Origin: Mycogone perniciosa
Taxonomy: Eukaryota; Ascomycota; Sordariomycetes; Hypocreales; Hypocreaceae
Reading direction: 5' to 3'
Assembly: GCA_025331125.1 (NCBI GenBank)
Contig: JAOALB010000222.1
Coordinates: 1 to 62,647, forward strand
DNA length: 62,647 bases
Shown in pieces: positions 22,726 through 36,557 of the stretch. The number at the start of each line of letters is the position of its first letter. Position 1 is the first letter of the stretch. Both the position numbers and the translations under genes were made by a program. The notes beneath the pieces were generated by a model. It made no database searches. It worked only from the letters and a program-made list of their open reading frames with translations, and was not told where the DNA came from.

Positions 22726-25700
22726 ATTGGGAGGAGTGGTCTTTGAAGTTCTGTATCCCCCAGACGATTGTGGTTGCTCCGAGAGGGACCTGCCCTGAGC
22801 CGGCTCCTCTCGTGTCCCACGGCGGTTATCTCGTCGTTGGTCTCGTCAAGGTAAATTACGTTTAAACAGTGGCGAGTGAGTCGCTTTTGCGGTTGGACGG
22901 CCGGCGTCTAAAGCTTCAAGGTGCTTCGTCGCTGTAGATGTTTACGAGCGCCCAAAAAGAGCGGAATAATGGGCAAACCGGCCAATTCAATGAAAACACA
23001 GACACGCTCCAGGCATGAAAGAAAGAAACTACAGAAAGAAGAACGAAGGGCCAGGCAGCGCACAGCGCAAGGCTGGAAGCGCCCTCGCATCGCATTGCGG
23101 AGAGATGCTGCTTGAACAGGCGTTTCAGGACGGGAGTGGTGAGGCAAAGCGCCGACGCCGCACGGGGCACGCGGGCGCGGCGGCCAATGAGAGGCTGCGA
23201 TTGAGGCCCTGAGTGGCCTGATTGGGGAGTGACTGGTCTTGGCCAGTTGAGATCAGACATTTGGTTGGTTGGCTTCGACGTGCGTAACCGCCCACGGCAT
23301 AAGAAAAGCATGCATGAATGCTTGGGAGAGTGTGATGGTTGGTAACGGGCGGCTATTTGCTGTCTCTCTTTTTTGCTCTTATTTTTACGAGTACTCTTGT
23401 CAGCGACTTGAGTGGTATTCAGACGAGCTCATTTGCCAGCGAGATTCGTCGGGAATTCAGATCATCACATAACAAACAGGCAATTGAACCATTCCAACTA
23501 GGTAGTACTCCATAAATCACATGAGATCCCCCATATTCGATCATGTTTCATACAAGCCGCGACCACGTTGTCAGTTTTTGTTGTTGCTATTTTAACACTA
23601 GCATCAACAACTCCGTGTTGCGACGGGCATGTACGGAGTACGAAGCACGTATCAGCCTCGGACACGGATCCCAAATTCGCTGCCTGACTCACAAGGCACT
23701 GCACATGCCTGACGTATCAGGCAACAGACCTGTGAGAATTTCAGCTTTCTTCAACAGCCCCTCCTTTGCTAACCTCTGCTGCATTATTGCAACGGCCCTG
23801 CGCACCCGCTATGCAAATACCGGGGGTGCGCTCTGGCTGGCGTGATCCACTGTTCCCACATCGAAATACTCACTAGCAGGATTCAGGATTATCCGTGGAC
23901 AAGTCGGAGGACTCCGAGCAATATCGACAACCACCGCGCGCATCGTGCGATCCAGCATGCTTACCCAGCCTCCCCCCCATTGCCGTATGTACGCCGTACG
24001 AAGTATTGGTTTCCTATTATCATTACGCCTATGTATCTGCCGGCTAGCAGACGCGGGTATCTCGCCAACATTTCTCGTCCTATTACTTGCTTTCAGAAGG
24101 ACCGAATTTAGCTCACAAATGGCGCCGTGGAGCCTATTCACACTGTGTATTGCCCAAAGCTTTAGCTTCCTAAACCAGCAAGGCCCCCCGTTTTTCTGAC
24201 GGGCTTGGCCCAAGGACCTCCTGTACCCTGACCAGCCAATGACGATGCCGTTAAGCCCGCAGTCCACGCGACTGGACGGTTGTTTTTACTGCTGACTCGG
24301 TCCTCGAAAGCCTTGACAGAGTGTGAAGATGGCCCATTCGTGAATCGTCGATCAGAGGGGGAGCACTGACTGTCGGACAGGGGACTACGAGTAGTGCTTG
24401 GTTGCCTCACTCATCAATCTTGCTTCGTGTGCCCGTATTGCCGTATCATCAAGCGGCTTTATTATTATTACTCAGTTCATTGAGACGAGCGAGCCGGTGG
24501 GCCAGAGCGTCGAAACCTTGTCAGTTTGATAATGTAAGGCGGAGCTTCGACTCCCCGTCGGTGATGCCTACCTATCACAGACTCACAAACTCACATCAAG
24601 CAATGGAATCCGATAGGGTTTAATTTGCCACACGGGCTTGGTCATGCAAACATAGCAACAACAACAAGTACGCGATTGTTTCTGTCAACCGTTCTGCTCA
24701 TTCCATAAGAGGAAACGAGGGTTTGTCATCAACAAACGTGCTTTGGTAGTGGTCCCTGCTGAAGACTATGAGTATCCTGTCATTCATGCAGCAGGGTTTT
24801 TAGCATCGCAGTATCTTGTCAACTACTAACTAAGCAGTCTCCGCCAAAAGAAATTATGCATGGTGCTGACGAGACGTCGAGACTCGCTTACGGGTTGATC
24901 GCGCTGAGGTACTGCGTTCTCTCGTGATAACAGGAAACGAGCGTCGTTTATGTGCCCAGCTGATACGGCGCAAAGTCCGCGGTACCTTGATGGACTGCAA
25001 CAGCCGACGAGGAGGGCCTCGACGAAAGAATTACTATCTGCTGCAGACAGCCTTGCTAGAATGCAGCGCGGTTCCGTTGCAACACATCGCAGTGGAGTGG
25101 AGGCTCCTGGCTCGCTAGCCCGGAAATGCTCGTGACAGACCCGATGTCGAGCCAATGTCGAGCCAATGTTAGGATGCTTTATAAATCGAGGATGAGTGCA
25201 GTCCAGCCTCCCGCCCACCCCTGATGCAAAGATGGCGTGTGCTGAAGAACGAGCGAGCCAACGACGTTGGGAGCCAGCCATCCATCCATCTCCATCCCCA
25301 TCGGTCATCGGTCATCGGCCATCAACTGAGTCCGCTCGAGATGTCCAAGTTGACCTCGGGTCTGAATAATAGCTCGGAGACGTTATTTCGAGGTACAAGT
25401 TAAGACACGTCCATCTCCATACCTAATACTACTCCGTACGAGTACTCTGTCAATGTCTAATTTCGCTTCTTTTTGTCTGCAGCAGTCCCTGATCTGATGG
25501 TTCTGAGCGTGTGTTTCACTGTTCCCTGTCCATTGTTCTTCCTTGTGCTACCTGTACTCCGTGCACACTCCGTACTTGGTAACAGTCTAGAAGTCCACGC
25601 CACAGACACATCCCCTCACGTTGCGTGAATTTCGATGTAACATTTTATGCATGGCACAGTGTGAAAGGACGCAAAGTCTGTTGAATCAATCGGCCCATTC

Positions 25701-26867
25701 AGAGCCAACTCCGCTCGAGAGAAAAAAGGGCCGCACCAGCCAGCCTCTACTCGTACCAACGGCCCAAGAGTGATAGCATTTAGCTCAGCGCTAGGAACCC
25801 GTGTCGCGGGGAAGCATATTATACTATACGACTATTTCTACTAGGCAGCGATGTGTAAACTTTATGTGAGTAAGTACTCCGTAGTAACTACAAGTAAGAA
25901 GCAGTAGTTGTGCTGGGATACTTGAGAAAATATGAGTAGATTTTAATCTTTTTTTCTTTTAATTTTTATTATTTTAGTCATTATTAACAGCAATAATAAG
26001 TACTAAAGCCGCCTCGCTACTTCGTGCAAAACCGTGCTAATAGTCATGCAGGAACTGTATGGTCCAGAATACAGTGTCAGGTCGCATTTTGTTACGGTGT
26101 GGCCTGCCTTGGTCGAGGCACTGACCTGTTTCCCCCCACCCGCCTCGCTCGCTCGCCTGGTGCAAAATTCCAATTCCTCCGTTGCGCATCACCCGTGACT
26201 AACCTCAGCCGGCCACCTCGTCATTCTTCAGTCAGTGTGGTTCAAATGCAGCAATTAGATGGACACCGGTCAAGACAAAAATAGGGCAGAAAAAGCAAGG
26301 CGACGTGAAGAAGAAGAAGACGACGACGACGAAGAAGAAGAAGAAGAATAACACAGGGCCACGGTGTCCCCATCCACAATTGCACCATACCACGCCAGCG
26401 GGAGGGAACAAGCGCCCCGACACATACAAGCGTCTGCATAAGGGCTAGTCGCTTAAGCCGAAAACCCTCGCCTCGCTTCTTTCCGCACCCATCCAGGAAG
26501 TCACGCCCGCACCCAGTGAACAGCGAACAGCGAACCGGCCCTCTCCTCACAGCACGTACCGCCAGTGCACACCAGACTCAATATAGCACAGCGTCGCCCA
26601 CCCGCGCCCAACCAGGACCCTCTGCGACAGAAGGGCAGCTCCCTTCCTCCCGCCTGTCTTCTCCGCCCAAAAAAACCGCCAGATCCAGTATAGATCCATC
26701 GGCACCACGCTCAAAACAGTATCTCCACCACTCGTTGCCTTTTCCAGCGCTGTGTGATACAAGTCGACGATTGGATTCGGGTTAGGATTGATTGGCATTG
26801 GCATTTTTGTTGATTGCCGACGACGCAGCGGTTGCAGCCAAGCAAAAATACAAGAACCAGCTCAACA
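22726..26867. other. 4.1 kb gene-poor region upstream of mcm1
   Basis: This is the divergent gap between the tetraspanin (-) and mcm1 (+) starts. No supported gene is visible. It contains short palindromes (near 23625-23650, 25431-25447, 25553-25580 and 25873), small tandem duplications (CGAGCCAATGT twice at 25147-25168), an AT-rich patch (25935-26000) and a GAA/GAC microsatellite. The last few hundred bases are likely promoter and leader of mcm1. Confidence 0.6.
26307..26349. repeat. Trinucleotide microsatellite (GAA)n(GAC)n(GAA)n
   Basis: An interrupted purine-rich triplet tract. It lies about 520 bases upstream of the mcm1 start, in promoter or leader DNA. Confidence 0.9.
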
Positions 26868-27839
26868 ATGGCCGACATCACCGACCAGCACGACCAGACG
26901 TCGCCCACAGAGCTCGAAGACGCGCACTCGGTCGGCAATGGCACCAACGCGAACGAGAACCGCGGCGTCAAGCGACCACGTCCCTCTGCCGCCGACGACG
27001 ATGACGATGACGATGAGAAGGGCGGACGCGAGCGTCGCAAGATCGAGATCAAGTTCATCAGCGACAAGTCTCGCCGTCACATCACCTTTTCGAAGCGCAA
27101 GGCGGGTATCATGAAGAAGGTTCGTTTTTTCTCTTTTCACTCCCCGCCGCCTTCAGCTGCTTGAATATCGCCTTCGCGCGACGACGAGCATTGCCATCTC
27201 TGATTCGCGTCCCGTCTTCCGCTTCATCCGAATCGAATCGCTATTCTCTCTCAATGCCACATCGCTAACAATGCTTCTATCCGCTTCTCCAGGCCTACGA
27301 GCTGTCTGTCTTGACCGGCACCCAAGTCCTTCTTCTTGTTGTCTCTGAGACGGGTCTTGTCTACACCTTTACAACACCAAAGCTTCAACCGCTCGTCACA
27401 AAGGCCGAGGGCAAGAATTTGATCCAGGTACGCGATCCTCCTCCTCCTTGAGCCTGCAGGAAGCGACAATCCCCCCAGTCCACCCGCTTCCGTTCCTTGC
27501 GCGTTTTCTTCATGTACCCGCCACTAACTGAAACTCATCGCACAGGCATGCCTGAATGCGCCCGAGCCCACAACAGGTAGCGAAAACGGTGTGGATGGCG
27601 GTGACCAAGTTGACTCTCCCGAGGAACCTCCCAACCAGCATCTCCCGCCACAGGGCAGCCGCCCTGGCATGCCCCAAAACCCACATTTGCCACCTGGAAA
27701 CTACATGCCGCCCAGTATGCCCATGGATCCCCAGCAGGCTCTTGCATATCAAAGTTATGTACAGCAGCGCAATCAAGGCTATGGCTCTGGCATGCCTCCC
27801 CAGCCCGGCATGCCCCCTAGCAGTCACCACCAATCATGA
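26868..27839 (+). CDS. mcm1: MADS-box transcription factor Mcm1
   Basis: SRF-type MADS-box DNA-binding protein. In fungi it partners other factors to control mating, cell cycle and morphogenesis. Three exons are inferred: 26868-27119, 27293-27427 and 27546-27839, all phase 0, giving about 226 residues. An acidic N-terminus with seven consecutive Asp (near residues 43-49) precedes the MADS domain, which begins GRERRKIEIKFI near residue 54 and continues HITFSKRKAGIMKK, AYELSVLTGTQVLLLV across the first intron. The typical NLIQ..ACLNAPEP junction spans the second intron. The C-terminus is Pro/Gln/Met-rich and low complexity. The first intron (173 bases) is the longest I could define in the window. 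The 4.1 kb upstream gap is larger than for most genes here. Confidence 0.95.
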
Positions 27840-30200
27840 GGAGCATGAACACTTTGGCGGGAAGAGTTGAGTTTGATCGTTGATACCCGGCTTTCAATGC
27901 TCCCTGGAGACGTCGCTCCTCGACTTTGGTCCGCCTCCTGGACGGTGTCATACATTTATGGGGGTTCTGATTTGGCGTTGATGAAAGTGTTGATATGGTC
28001 TTTTCATGTCGGTTTATCATACTGTGCTTTGTTTCCTTATTTTATCTATTTTCTCCCCAATCTCCGATATTGCGAGTTCTGAGGCTGCGGGTATGTTGTT
28101 GCCGACCATCTAGTCACCACGACTTGCTCCGGCTTTTCAACATGGAGTTACTGGTATCTCTGCGCCCGTGACAGCATGTGCCCGAGGCGTTGGTTGGGTT
28201 TGTGTAGAGAGAGGAAGGGAGGGAGTTGACCTGTATCGAATACAAAGACTGAGGATGTTGGCGGCGGCCGTTTTTGCAAGCGTTTTATGGCTCTTCCATG
28301 CAAGAGATATATGCTCCCATGCCTAGGTAGAGGTCAATTTTCATGGCGTGGTCGAGCAGACACACAAATAGTTCTTGTTCTGGGGCATGGCAATCACTGG
28401 CTGGGTTAGGATGGGTGGCTGGTCTGGTCTTGGCTGGTCTGGATTTGGGGGGAGCGGAGGGTAGGTGACCGCGTTTTGCAGGGTGGATGATAATGGACAC
28501 ATGAGGGTATGAATGTTGACGGCCGGAAAAAAGAAGGCATCACAATGGATCTGATGAATCTACTCCGTAGCTACCAGCCAAAACAGATGATTTTTCTCCT
28601 TTTTTCCAATGATTTTTGGGATCGCGTATTGCTCTGTACACTGGCCGTAAACAAGTTTCGCATGGCACAATGGCCAATGAACCATGGAACGTTGTGTTTC
28701 AATGGTCAGTCTTCCGCCTCTTCAACGGCGTGTCTTACACGGAGCTCCGGTATGGATCGGCCCCGAAAGTATCAGGAACCACATACTTGAATAGGCAGGA
28801 GTGGCGGCATGCAGGTTTGCGGCGCGATTCCTGTTCCTGTCCCTCTCTTTTTCTTTTTCTTTTTTTTGCCAAGTGCTTCATTTTTGCTTTTTATTTTATT
28901 TTTAGGTCTGCAGCGGGGACAATGTCCGTATTGGGGAAGAAGACTGCCCTTTTTGGGTGAGAGGAGGAGTATGATTGGGAGGGCGGCGGGCAGCAGTTTT
29001 CTTTGTCTCGATTTGGATAAAAGGGGAGGAAAGGGCGAAAAAAAAGGGGGAGGGGTGTGTGGTTTGGATGGCTGTTGTTTTTTGTTGGTGGTTACTGATG
29101 AGGGTTAGGGTGAAGAGGGTTATTGCGGGAATGGAACGTTGGGGATGGAGGAAGAGGTGGATGGAGAGGGATAAGATAGATACGAGTAAAGGGTGTGTGT
29201 AGCATGGATGGATGGTGGTTTTTGTTTATATGTTTTGAGGAATTGGGGGTTTCCCTTATTTTTGTACCGGTGGAATGGGAGAGTGGTGTTGTGATATGAA
29301 CATAAAATTGCGTTGACTGGAGTTGCGCGTCTTGTGTGAGTGACTTGGCGATTTGTACGGAGTATGCATGGCACAGAATGCCGGGTACCAGAGGCTTGAA
29401 GAGTCAGCCAAAGATCCAACACCGTGGAGTACGATCTCCTTTCCTTCCGTGTTTACCTCTTTGTGGACTGGTGTTATTATTTGACTATCCCATCTCCTTT
29501 ATCTCCTAGACCCTAGGCGGAAGCACCCGAGATTCTACACCTATTTGGGTTGACGATCAAGGCCGTGCATCTCCAGATTTCATCCTCCGATAAAAACTAC
29601 AAAAAAGGGAACCCGAGACAGGATTCTCATTTTATACCTCCGTACACGTACTCACAAAATCTTATCCATCGTTGAGGTTGAAAGAGGACCCACCATGTCA
29701 GCACCCAAAAGATACAGAGCCTTACATAATCGCGGGGTGGGTGAAATATATTTCCGACTTTTGGAGCTAGGCTTGTTGCAGAATGGCAGCAGCATTGAGC
29801 AGGTTTGAGAAGGTTTCTGCGCAGCAAGACGGGGGGAAGTACCAAGTACTTGAGGTACTTCCTGAGGGACAAGAGGTACACGTCACCATCAGATCAGATG
29901 CATCAATCACGACTATCGCTTTCGACGACACAACAGCCATGCTCAGTTTTCGATTATATTGTTTTCATGTCCCTGTTAACTATCTCCTCATAGCACCATA
30001 GTCTAGTAGCTACTCATGTATTCATGCTTGCCCCCAAAAAATGTTGTAACCCAAAAGTCTGCGCCATGTTGACGTACTTGATCAAAAGTCAACCAAAATG
30101 ATGTCCAAGCGCCTGCCCAAAGTGATGATAAGAATGGTTTAATACCATTGTAGAATTCTAGATGAAAACGTGCCGAATGTAGATGCGAGATTCGCATCAT
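27840..30200. other. 2.4 kb convergent intergenic region
   Basis: This lies between the stops of mcm1 and the copper transporter. No supported gene is present. The segment 28830-29200 alternates T-rich and G-rich low-complexity DNA, giving spurious frames. Part may be a long mcm1 3' UTR. Confidence 0.5.
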
Positions 30201-30883
30201 TTAGTGGTACGGTAGGGTGGCGTAACGTCCGACACACAGGCTACCGATGAAGGTGCCAGCAAGGACAGACATGAAGTAGCCCACGTTCATCGTCATGACT
30301 GCCAACATGCTAGAACACATGTTAGCATCCGAACTCGCTTGGTGACGAAGAACAAAGGGGGGGAGAAGACTTACAGCAGATATCCAACACCAACAATGAC
30401 CGTGTCCATCGCCGCCCTCACGGGATCAACGCTGAACCTCCAGGGCGCCGCGGGCGTGTGCTTTCTCTCAACAACCACAACCTTCTCCTCGACGCCGTTC
30501 TCCGACAGCGCCATGGTCATCGACTTGGCATCCGCATCGCGAGTGAGGTGCTCGGCAAGGGGCTCCTTTCCATTGACGACAACGTATCGCCGCTGGGCGT
30601 CCTTGTCGGACCAGACCCTTTCCTGGCGCAGCTTGACCGCGAGCAGCAGACGCGCGATGATGGTGAGGACGACGAGGAAGATGCAGGTTCCAGCGTACGC
30701 GCCGGCGCTGTTGGGGGTCCAGGAGTTGGCGTAGAGGGGCGTGTTTTGCTGGGTTTGGAAGATCATCGCCATCATGGAGTGGCCAGAAGAGGAGGAGTTA
30801 GAGGAGGCATCGCCGCCGCCCATGTCCATATCCATATCCGCTGATACTCCGTGGCCGGAGTGTCGTGAGAAGAGGTTTGCCAT
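30201..30883 (-). CDS. Ctr-family copper transporter
   Basis: Trimeric copper(I) importer of the Ctr family. Two exons are inferred: 30883-30375 and 30309-30201, about 205 residues. The extracellular N-terminus is His/Met-rich (HSGHG, MDMDMGGG, GHSMMAM), as expected for copper capture. A first membrane segment follows AGAYAGTCIF. A cytosolic loop of about 80 residues carries charged residues. The second exon encodes LMLAVMTMNVGYFMSVLAG, containing the Met-rich second span and the GxxxG-type packing of the third (GTFIGS). The protein lacks a long Cys-rich tail. The intron has a GCTAAC branch. It most resembles fungal Ctr3/Ctr4-type proteins. I did not find a convincing copper-response element upstream. 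Confidence 0.92.
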
Positions 30884-33130
30884 GGCGGTAGTTTGGTTGT
30901 TGGTTGATGTTTGGTAGATACTATATGTTTGCCCTAGCAGTCCACGCTCGTGATTCCGTGCAACTGGAGAGACCTCGTGCCGCGTAGCTCACGTCTCCTC
31001 CCGTGATCTCTGATTTCTCGGCTTAATTAAGGCTCAATTGACGTCCAATCGTGATGTTGGAGAGAAGACGATGAAAGCACCACTTAAGCATATGGGCTGT
31101 GACAGCGCATTTGTACGATGCCCAGCTTGTTCAGAGGTGCTTGGCGGAGTGGGTTCGTGTTTCCAAAATTGGACGAAATCTCCCTCACGATTCTTTTTCC
31201 TGCGCAAATGACCGCACTCGGATAGCGGTTGGCCCGTGGGGAGGTGGGCCGTGGGCGAGGTACCGGTACATGTACTCGCACTTGGGGCTACATCAGCGGA
31301 TGCACAAAGTACCTCGACGCATCACCACCTTGAGCCTCATGATATCATGGAAGTTGACGCAGCAACTCAGCTTTGAAAGAAGATTTGGTGAGAAAGAAAA
31401 TTCTGGTTGATTTTCTTCATGATTTATAGGCCATGTCTTTTTCTTTTTTTTCTCACGTTTCAGATGATATGATTCTTGTAAAGAGCCCTCAGGGAAATAA
31501 ATAAATGTGCGCAAGTGTGCGATTACTATCTCTTGACATAGCTGCTGGCAACTACTGTTATGGAATCAAGCCCTCGACCGCATAACTAGGCCTGTATGTA
31601 ATTTAGGTGCCCAAAATCAGCTTGGCCTGAGATATATCGATTGTTCTCCACAAAACATGACGATGATAACTTGCTCAATTGACGTAAGCAATCGTCCAGC
31701 TTGTGCCAACATGGCAGCCGCCAAGCTCAAGCGTCCTGGGCAACTTCAAATATTGAAGGGCAGAACCTGATATTGAGCTCTTTTAGGAGAGACCTCGGTT
31801 GATTTATTATTTTCTTCCAGTTTCCGTGTCGTAATCAACAGCTGGTGCCAACCTAGACAGTTCTTGGAGTGAAATAGGGTGCATTTGTGCGCAAATATAT
31901 CACCTTTCGTTAGCTACTAGCCACATGTCTTGACGCCGACCTTCTCTTAAAGATCCGTCAACCTTCTCTACTATGATTACAGAGAACCTGATTCGTAGTC
32001 CATGCTTGGTTCATCTTTCGTAGGACATCTTGGCGAACGCCACAAGAAGCCTCGTTGGGTGTTGGGGGAGATGCATAGATGTTGAATAAAAACCATCAGA
32101 CAGCATTTTCGGTTTGCCTCGCCTCCTTTTCGCCTTTAATCGCGCTTCCCATAAGATGGGGTATTAGGTCTTTACTAGTAATCATGGGGGTGAGAAGCAG
32201 CAGGTGACTTTGGTTGTCCACATTTCTGCAACGGGGAGTGATATCTCGCGACCCAACGTCATGTCCCTCAACTTACCCCGTCCATCTCCCAAAGAGAAGG
32301 GCAGAAATAAGTTTCTGGCATTAATGCTGTTATACATCAGCATCTTGATCGGGGCTCTCGAGAACTAGATATCTTTGGCTGCTTTTATCAGACTTGGTCT
32401 CGTTGGAAAACAGATCCAACCATGTCAGTCTGCACGCTGACTTCCACTGAACTCAACCAATTAGCAAGATAAGATATACTATACGAGAATTGTCTTCCTG
32501 GCCAAGATCAACAGAGAGACACCCCTTTCTAGCCATTGTCATATCGATGGAGGATTGCCCCAAGTGTATCCTCTGTCACCAGGCAAGCATCTACCCTATA
32601 CTTATGATTTGACGAGAGTTCGGCATGTCTACACTCAGTCAGTGAAGATCCAACAGTATGTTACAGATGTTACAAATCAGCCTGTTTATTTACCCTGTCC
32701 CGTAAATAACGTCTGAAGTCTCCAGCTTACGCAGAATGAGAATCTACAGCTCAGTCATCATCCATCAACCAACACCCAACACAACCATCATCCGAGGACA
32801 ATTACCAGACCGACTAAATGCTCACCCACTTGACGCAGTGTCATACCTTAAGCCAAGCCAAGCGGGCGCCAACTGTCCCATTTCTGCCATGCAAGTAGCC
32901 GCTCGACGCCCGCAAGCAACCAGCCGCCAATGTATCATCACCATCATCATCTTACACCCCCCCTTTTTTCCCACAAACGAGGCGTGCGCCCGTCCATCAT
33001 CCGTCACCGGTTCCCGATCTGCAGGATCCCCTCTTTCTGTGCCCGACAAGAGTCGAGTCTATTTCAACGTCGGAAAGAGTCCGGGCCGAGTGTGGATGGG
33101 AGGAGGGGGCGACTTCGGACGGGTTACACA

Positions 33131-33187
33131 GGGAGGAGAAGGAGAAGGAGAAGAAGAAGAAAAAGAAGGAGAAGAAGGAGAAGGGCC
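33131..33187. repeat. GA-rich triplet microsatellite (GGAGAA/GAA)n
   Basis: An imperfect purine tract of about 57 bases made of GGAGAA, GAAGAA and AAAGAA units in the gap between the copper transporter and zinc-finger genes. Confidence 0.9.
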
Positions 33188-34505
33188 AAGAAAGTGTGAG
33201 GAAGTGTAGAAGTAAATCGGGGAAAGGGTAATACCAAAGAACCAGACATGGCAAAGAGACATAACCCGTTTGTCACCTCCCCCAGCCTGTCATCCACACC
33301 AATGTTGGCAAATGAGGACTTTGGGTGAAAAGGAGTTGCCGTTCGAAATAGCCGCTCACCCACTGAAAAGGCAGAAGCGCTGTAAGTACCCGCTGGTCAA
33401 GAGTCTGAGAGCTGGTGTTATGACCAAGAGGGGGGAACACAGAGTCAATAAACCATGCTTGGACAGAAGTCGTTACTCGTAGGATCTTGACTATCACAAG
33501 AGCGGTGGTGGTTACACATCGGGAGCATAATGTTCAAGTGCATGCTATTATGCTGTATCGTGATTGAGGAAAACACTGAGCAGGAAAGACATCGTTACCT
33601 ACACATCTGTCCAGTTGGCAGAGAAGAAACAACCGAGTGACTGGGAGAAAGCAAGAACCCTCGGTGTAAGCGAGGCTCTCTTCTCTTCTCTCATCTCCAT
33701 CTGTTTCTGCAATCAACAACAACAACCAACACCCCATCAGACAGACACTATCATCTCCGTACAAACAGATCAATAACACTAGCAGTCCTCCGTGCAAACA
33801 AAGGCTACGATAGTCTCCCCAAAGGCTGCAACCAGCACGGACCAGCCGCCATACCATCAACCGGCTTTCTTCGTCTCGTCTCTCAACAAGCTCAGGCAAA
33901 CGTCTGTGCCATATCATCCCCGTCCCTCATGGCTTCACATATCCACAAACGCCACGCCACTGAAGCTCAGCCTCCAACGGGCACCAACTCAGCCCAGTTC
34001 CAGGTGGCCAGTTCCCGCTGCCAAACATCACTATTGTCTGTACTACTTCTGCGGCCACTGCTACTACTGCTGCTACCATCAAGTTTGAACTGAATCATCC
34101 CCATCTCGCTTCTGATGCCACCCAGTGGATAGTACGAGTAGGGAGTAGTACTCGTGGTAGTTGGATCCTCCAAGGCCTCAAGTTCAACGTCTCCATCAAC
34201 CGAGGGTCCCTGCACCACCCATCGGCAATTGCAAAGACACACACCCCGATCCCATTATGAATCCGGGGACTTTCGGACATCTGCTGCCTGCAAGCAACAA
34301 AGCATGCAAACATTGCTTTTTCTTCCTCTTCTTCTTTTCCCCAACGCCACCCCTCCCCCTCACTATGCTCATGCTTCTCCCTTTTTTTTTCAGACACTCT
34401 TGTTTCTCCTTTTCCCCCTTTCCTTTCCTCGTGTGTCCCGGCCGTTTCCTTCTTCTTCCCTTGTCTCACTTTAGCAACCCTCACCCCTCTGGGCTGAAAG
34501 CACGA

Positions 34506-34541
34506 GTAATAGTATTAGTAGTATTAGTAGTAGTATTGACC
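34506..34541. repeat. AGT/ATT triplet microsatellite
   Basis: A tract of alternating TAGTATTAG and TAGTAG units. It is a low-complexity element with no coding role seen. Confidence 0.8.
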
Positions 34542-36557
34542 TGACTGCTACACTCGGGAGCCCGGAAGCCGGATTTCACTCACCCCTTGTTTTCTTTTTC
34601 TTTCCCCTCTTTCCTTGCTCTCCTGGCCAGTGCCAATCTCCCCCCTGTTCCCTGTCTTTAGATGTCTTGACTCTCGCACGTGTCTCGCAATGTTGGGGGC
34701 TGTAATCCGGGGCGCGCGTATCGTCTGTACGTCCTTGACTCGTCACTATTAGTAGTACTCGTACCAAAAAAAAAGCATGGATTCAGGGTCTTTGGCTCGC
34801 TCGTTTTCGCAGCAAATCATGATTCAGCACTCTTTCTCTGCCTGCCCATTTGCCCGGCAAATGCCATGGACTTTGCCCCCCTGAATATGTTAATCCCCCC
34901 CCGTCGTTTTCGTTTTCTGTTAGACTTTGTTCCAAATTATTCGTAAGCGAGCCTCATCCATCTAGCGTCTGATGCCTGCATGGAAAGACTACCTCCCGGA
35001 GACAGCGCCGCCCCCCTCAAAAGACGCGGTTGCGATCGTCTGCACTAGTCATAATATATTCCGTACAAAAACCTGTTCACTACTCGTAATACCGTTGCCC
35101 CTAGTCGATGCCAACTCGTAGCTAAAAAAAAATGCGACTGACTAGCGTTCACGATTCACCACCACCGCCGCCCGCCGTGCCAGAACGGAGTCGTAGTGCT
35201 AGTAGATAGTAGCGGCTCTAATACAGAATATCTCCGTATGTAAGTAATCAGCACACATGCCACACCCCCCTCCCCCCAATGGTGATACAAGACGTTATTT
35301 AAATGATGTATGCTATTGTACGACCATCGACTTGTCATACAGTCATACAGTCAGTCACCTCACATACGAGTATATGCTTATACTGACTACTACGAAGTAC
35401 TAGTAATACTAATACCACTACGAGTACTACTGCCGCTCCAATAATTAAGCGCATTCTGAAACTTCAGCTCATAAAATTGGCCCCCAAAGACAAACACCCA
35501 ACCCAGCCGCAAAAGAACTCATCATTCTCCATCCGGTCTTACATAACAAAACAAGGATTCACTTCATCATTTCCCTCATGTCACCCAGTTTAGTAACTCG
35601 GACAACTGAGAAAGTCCGAGTCCATCGTTCATTTATTATTCATTCATCTTAAAAAAAAGTAGCATCAATTGATCATTACACAGCATTTCAAGGGTTTCAT
35701 TTGCCCGATTAAACTTGGTATCTGTTCCGAGACCAGATCGTCTCTGCATTTTCCTTGTCCATCGCGCCCCTTTCCCTTTCCCCCTTTCCCCGACACCGAC
35801 CAGAGAACCCAGAAAACCCTTGATGTAACGTCCTTTGCAGAACTGAGCGAATAGAGGTATATACTTGTGTACACACACCCAAACCAAGCAAAAATAAAAT
35901 GTAAAAAAAAAGAACCCATAATCTCCGTGTGAGGGCATGGAAACAAAGAGAAGCCAAGGCCACAAAGCCGATCCCAGTGCCAAAAATAGCCCTGCCCATT
36001 CTAAAAAGAACCTGCAAAATTAATTCCCGACGCCGAAACGGGGGCGTGCTGGACAACAAATCAAGCACTCTCGAAAAAATCGCCCTGTTCTCACACCCTG
36101 CCAATTGTAGTAGTAGCCCAGAAACCGCCAAATGATGCCGAATTTCCTTCTCTGTGCGCGCACATGGCGGCGCTCCCTTCCATAGCCCAGAAAACCCGAT
36201 GAATGCCCGTTTGTCCCACGATCCGTCATTGTACAAATGTTCCCGTGTCGGTCCGTTTCCACCTTGGTCCAGACACAAAGAAAATCCCCTTAACCAGGCC
36301 CCAAGACGCCGATAATTCCATTCCGTCTTTTCCATCTTTAATCCGCCATGATCCATTTGGTCGTTGTTGCTTATGAAAGTTTTGTTGCCTGTGGACCAGA
36401 GGGGGTTGTCTCATCCGTAAGGCTTGATTCCCCCTTCGTAGACCCGGTCCTCCCAATCTTGAAGCCGCCCCACTTTTCCGCATTTCTCCATTTCGAGGTC
36501 TTAGTCTCGATGAGACTTCAACGTCGCTAGCGGCGGCATCCATTTTCGTGAGTGTTC

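Larger units (their letters stand above)
30884..36557. other. 5.7 kb gene-poor region between ctr and flbC-like
   Basis: No supported gene is present. The right third (34300-36500) is strongly pyrimidine/purine biased. It probably includes a long 3' UTR of the zinc-finger gene (transcribed leftward), and the left end includes the copper-transporter promoter. A 215-codon minus-strand frame at 35709-36356 is the longest here, but it has no recognisable domain and lies just downstream of the zinc-finger stop. Microsatellites lie at 33131-33187 and 34506-34541. Confidence 0.5.

Noticed and set aside
32736..33209. 157-codon plus-strand frame ending in Glu/Gly repeats
   Set aside because: It runs into the GA microsatellite and has no domain.
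35709..36356. 215-codon minus-strand frame downstream of the zinc-finger stop
   Set aside because: No recognisable domain or codon pattern, and it lies in the likely 3' UTR. A hydrophobic stretch alone is not enough.
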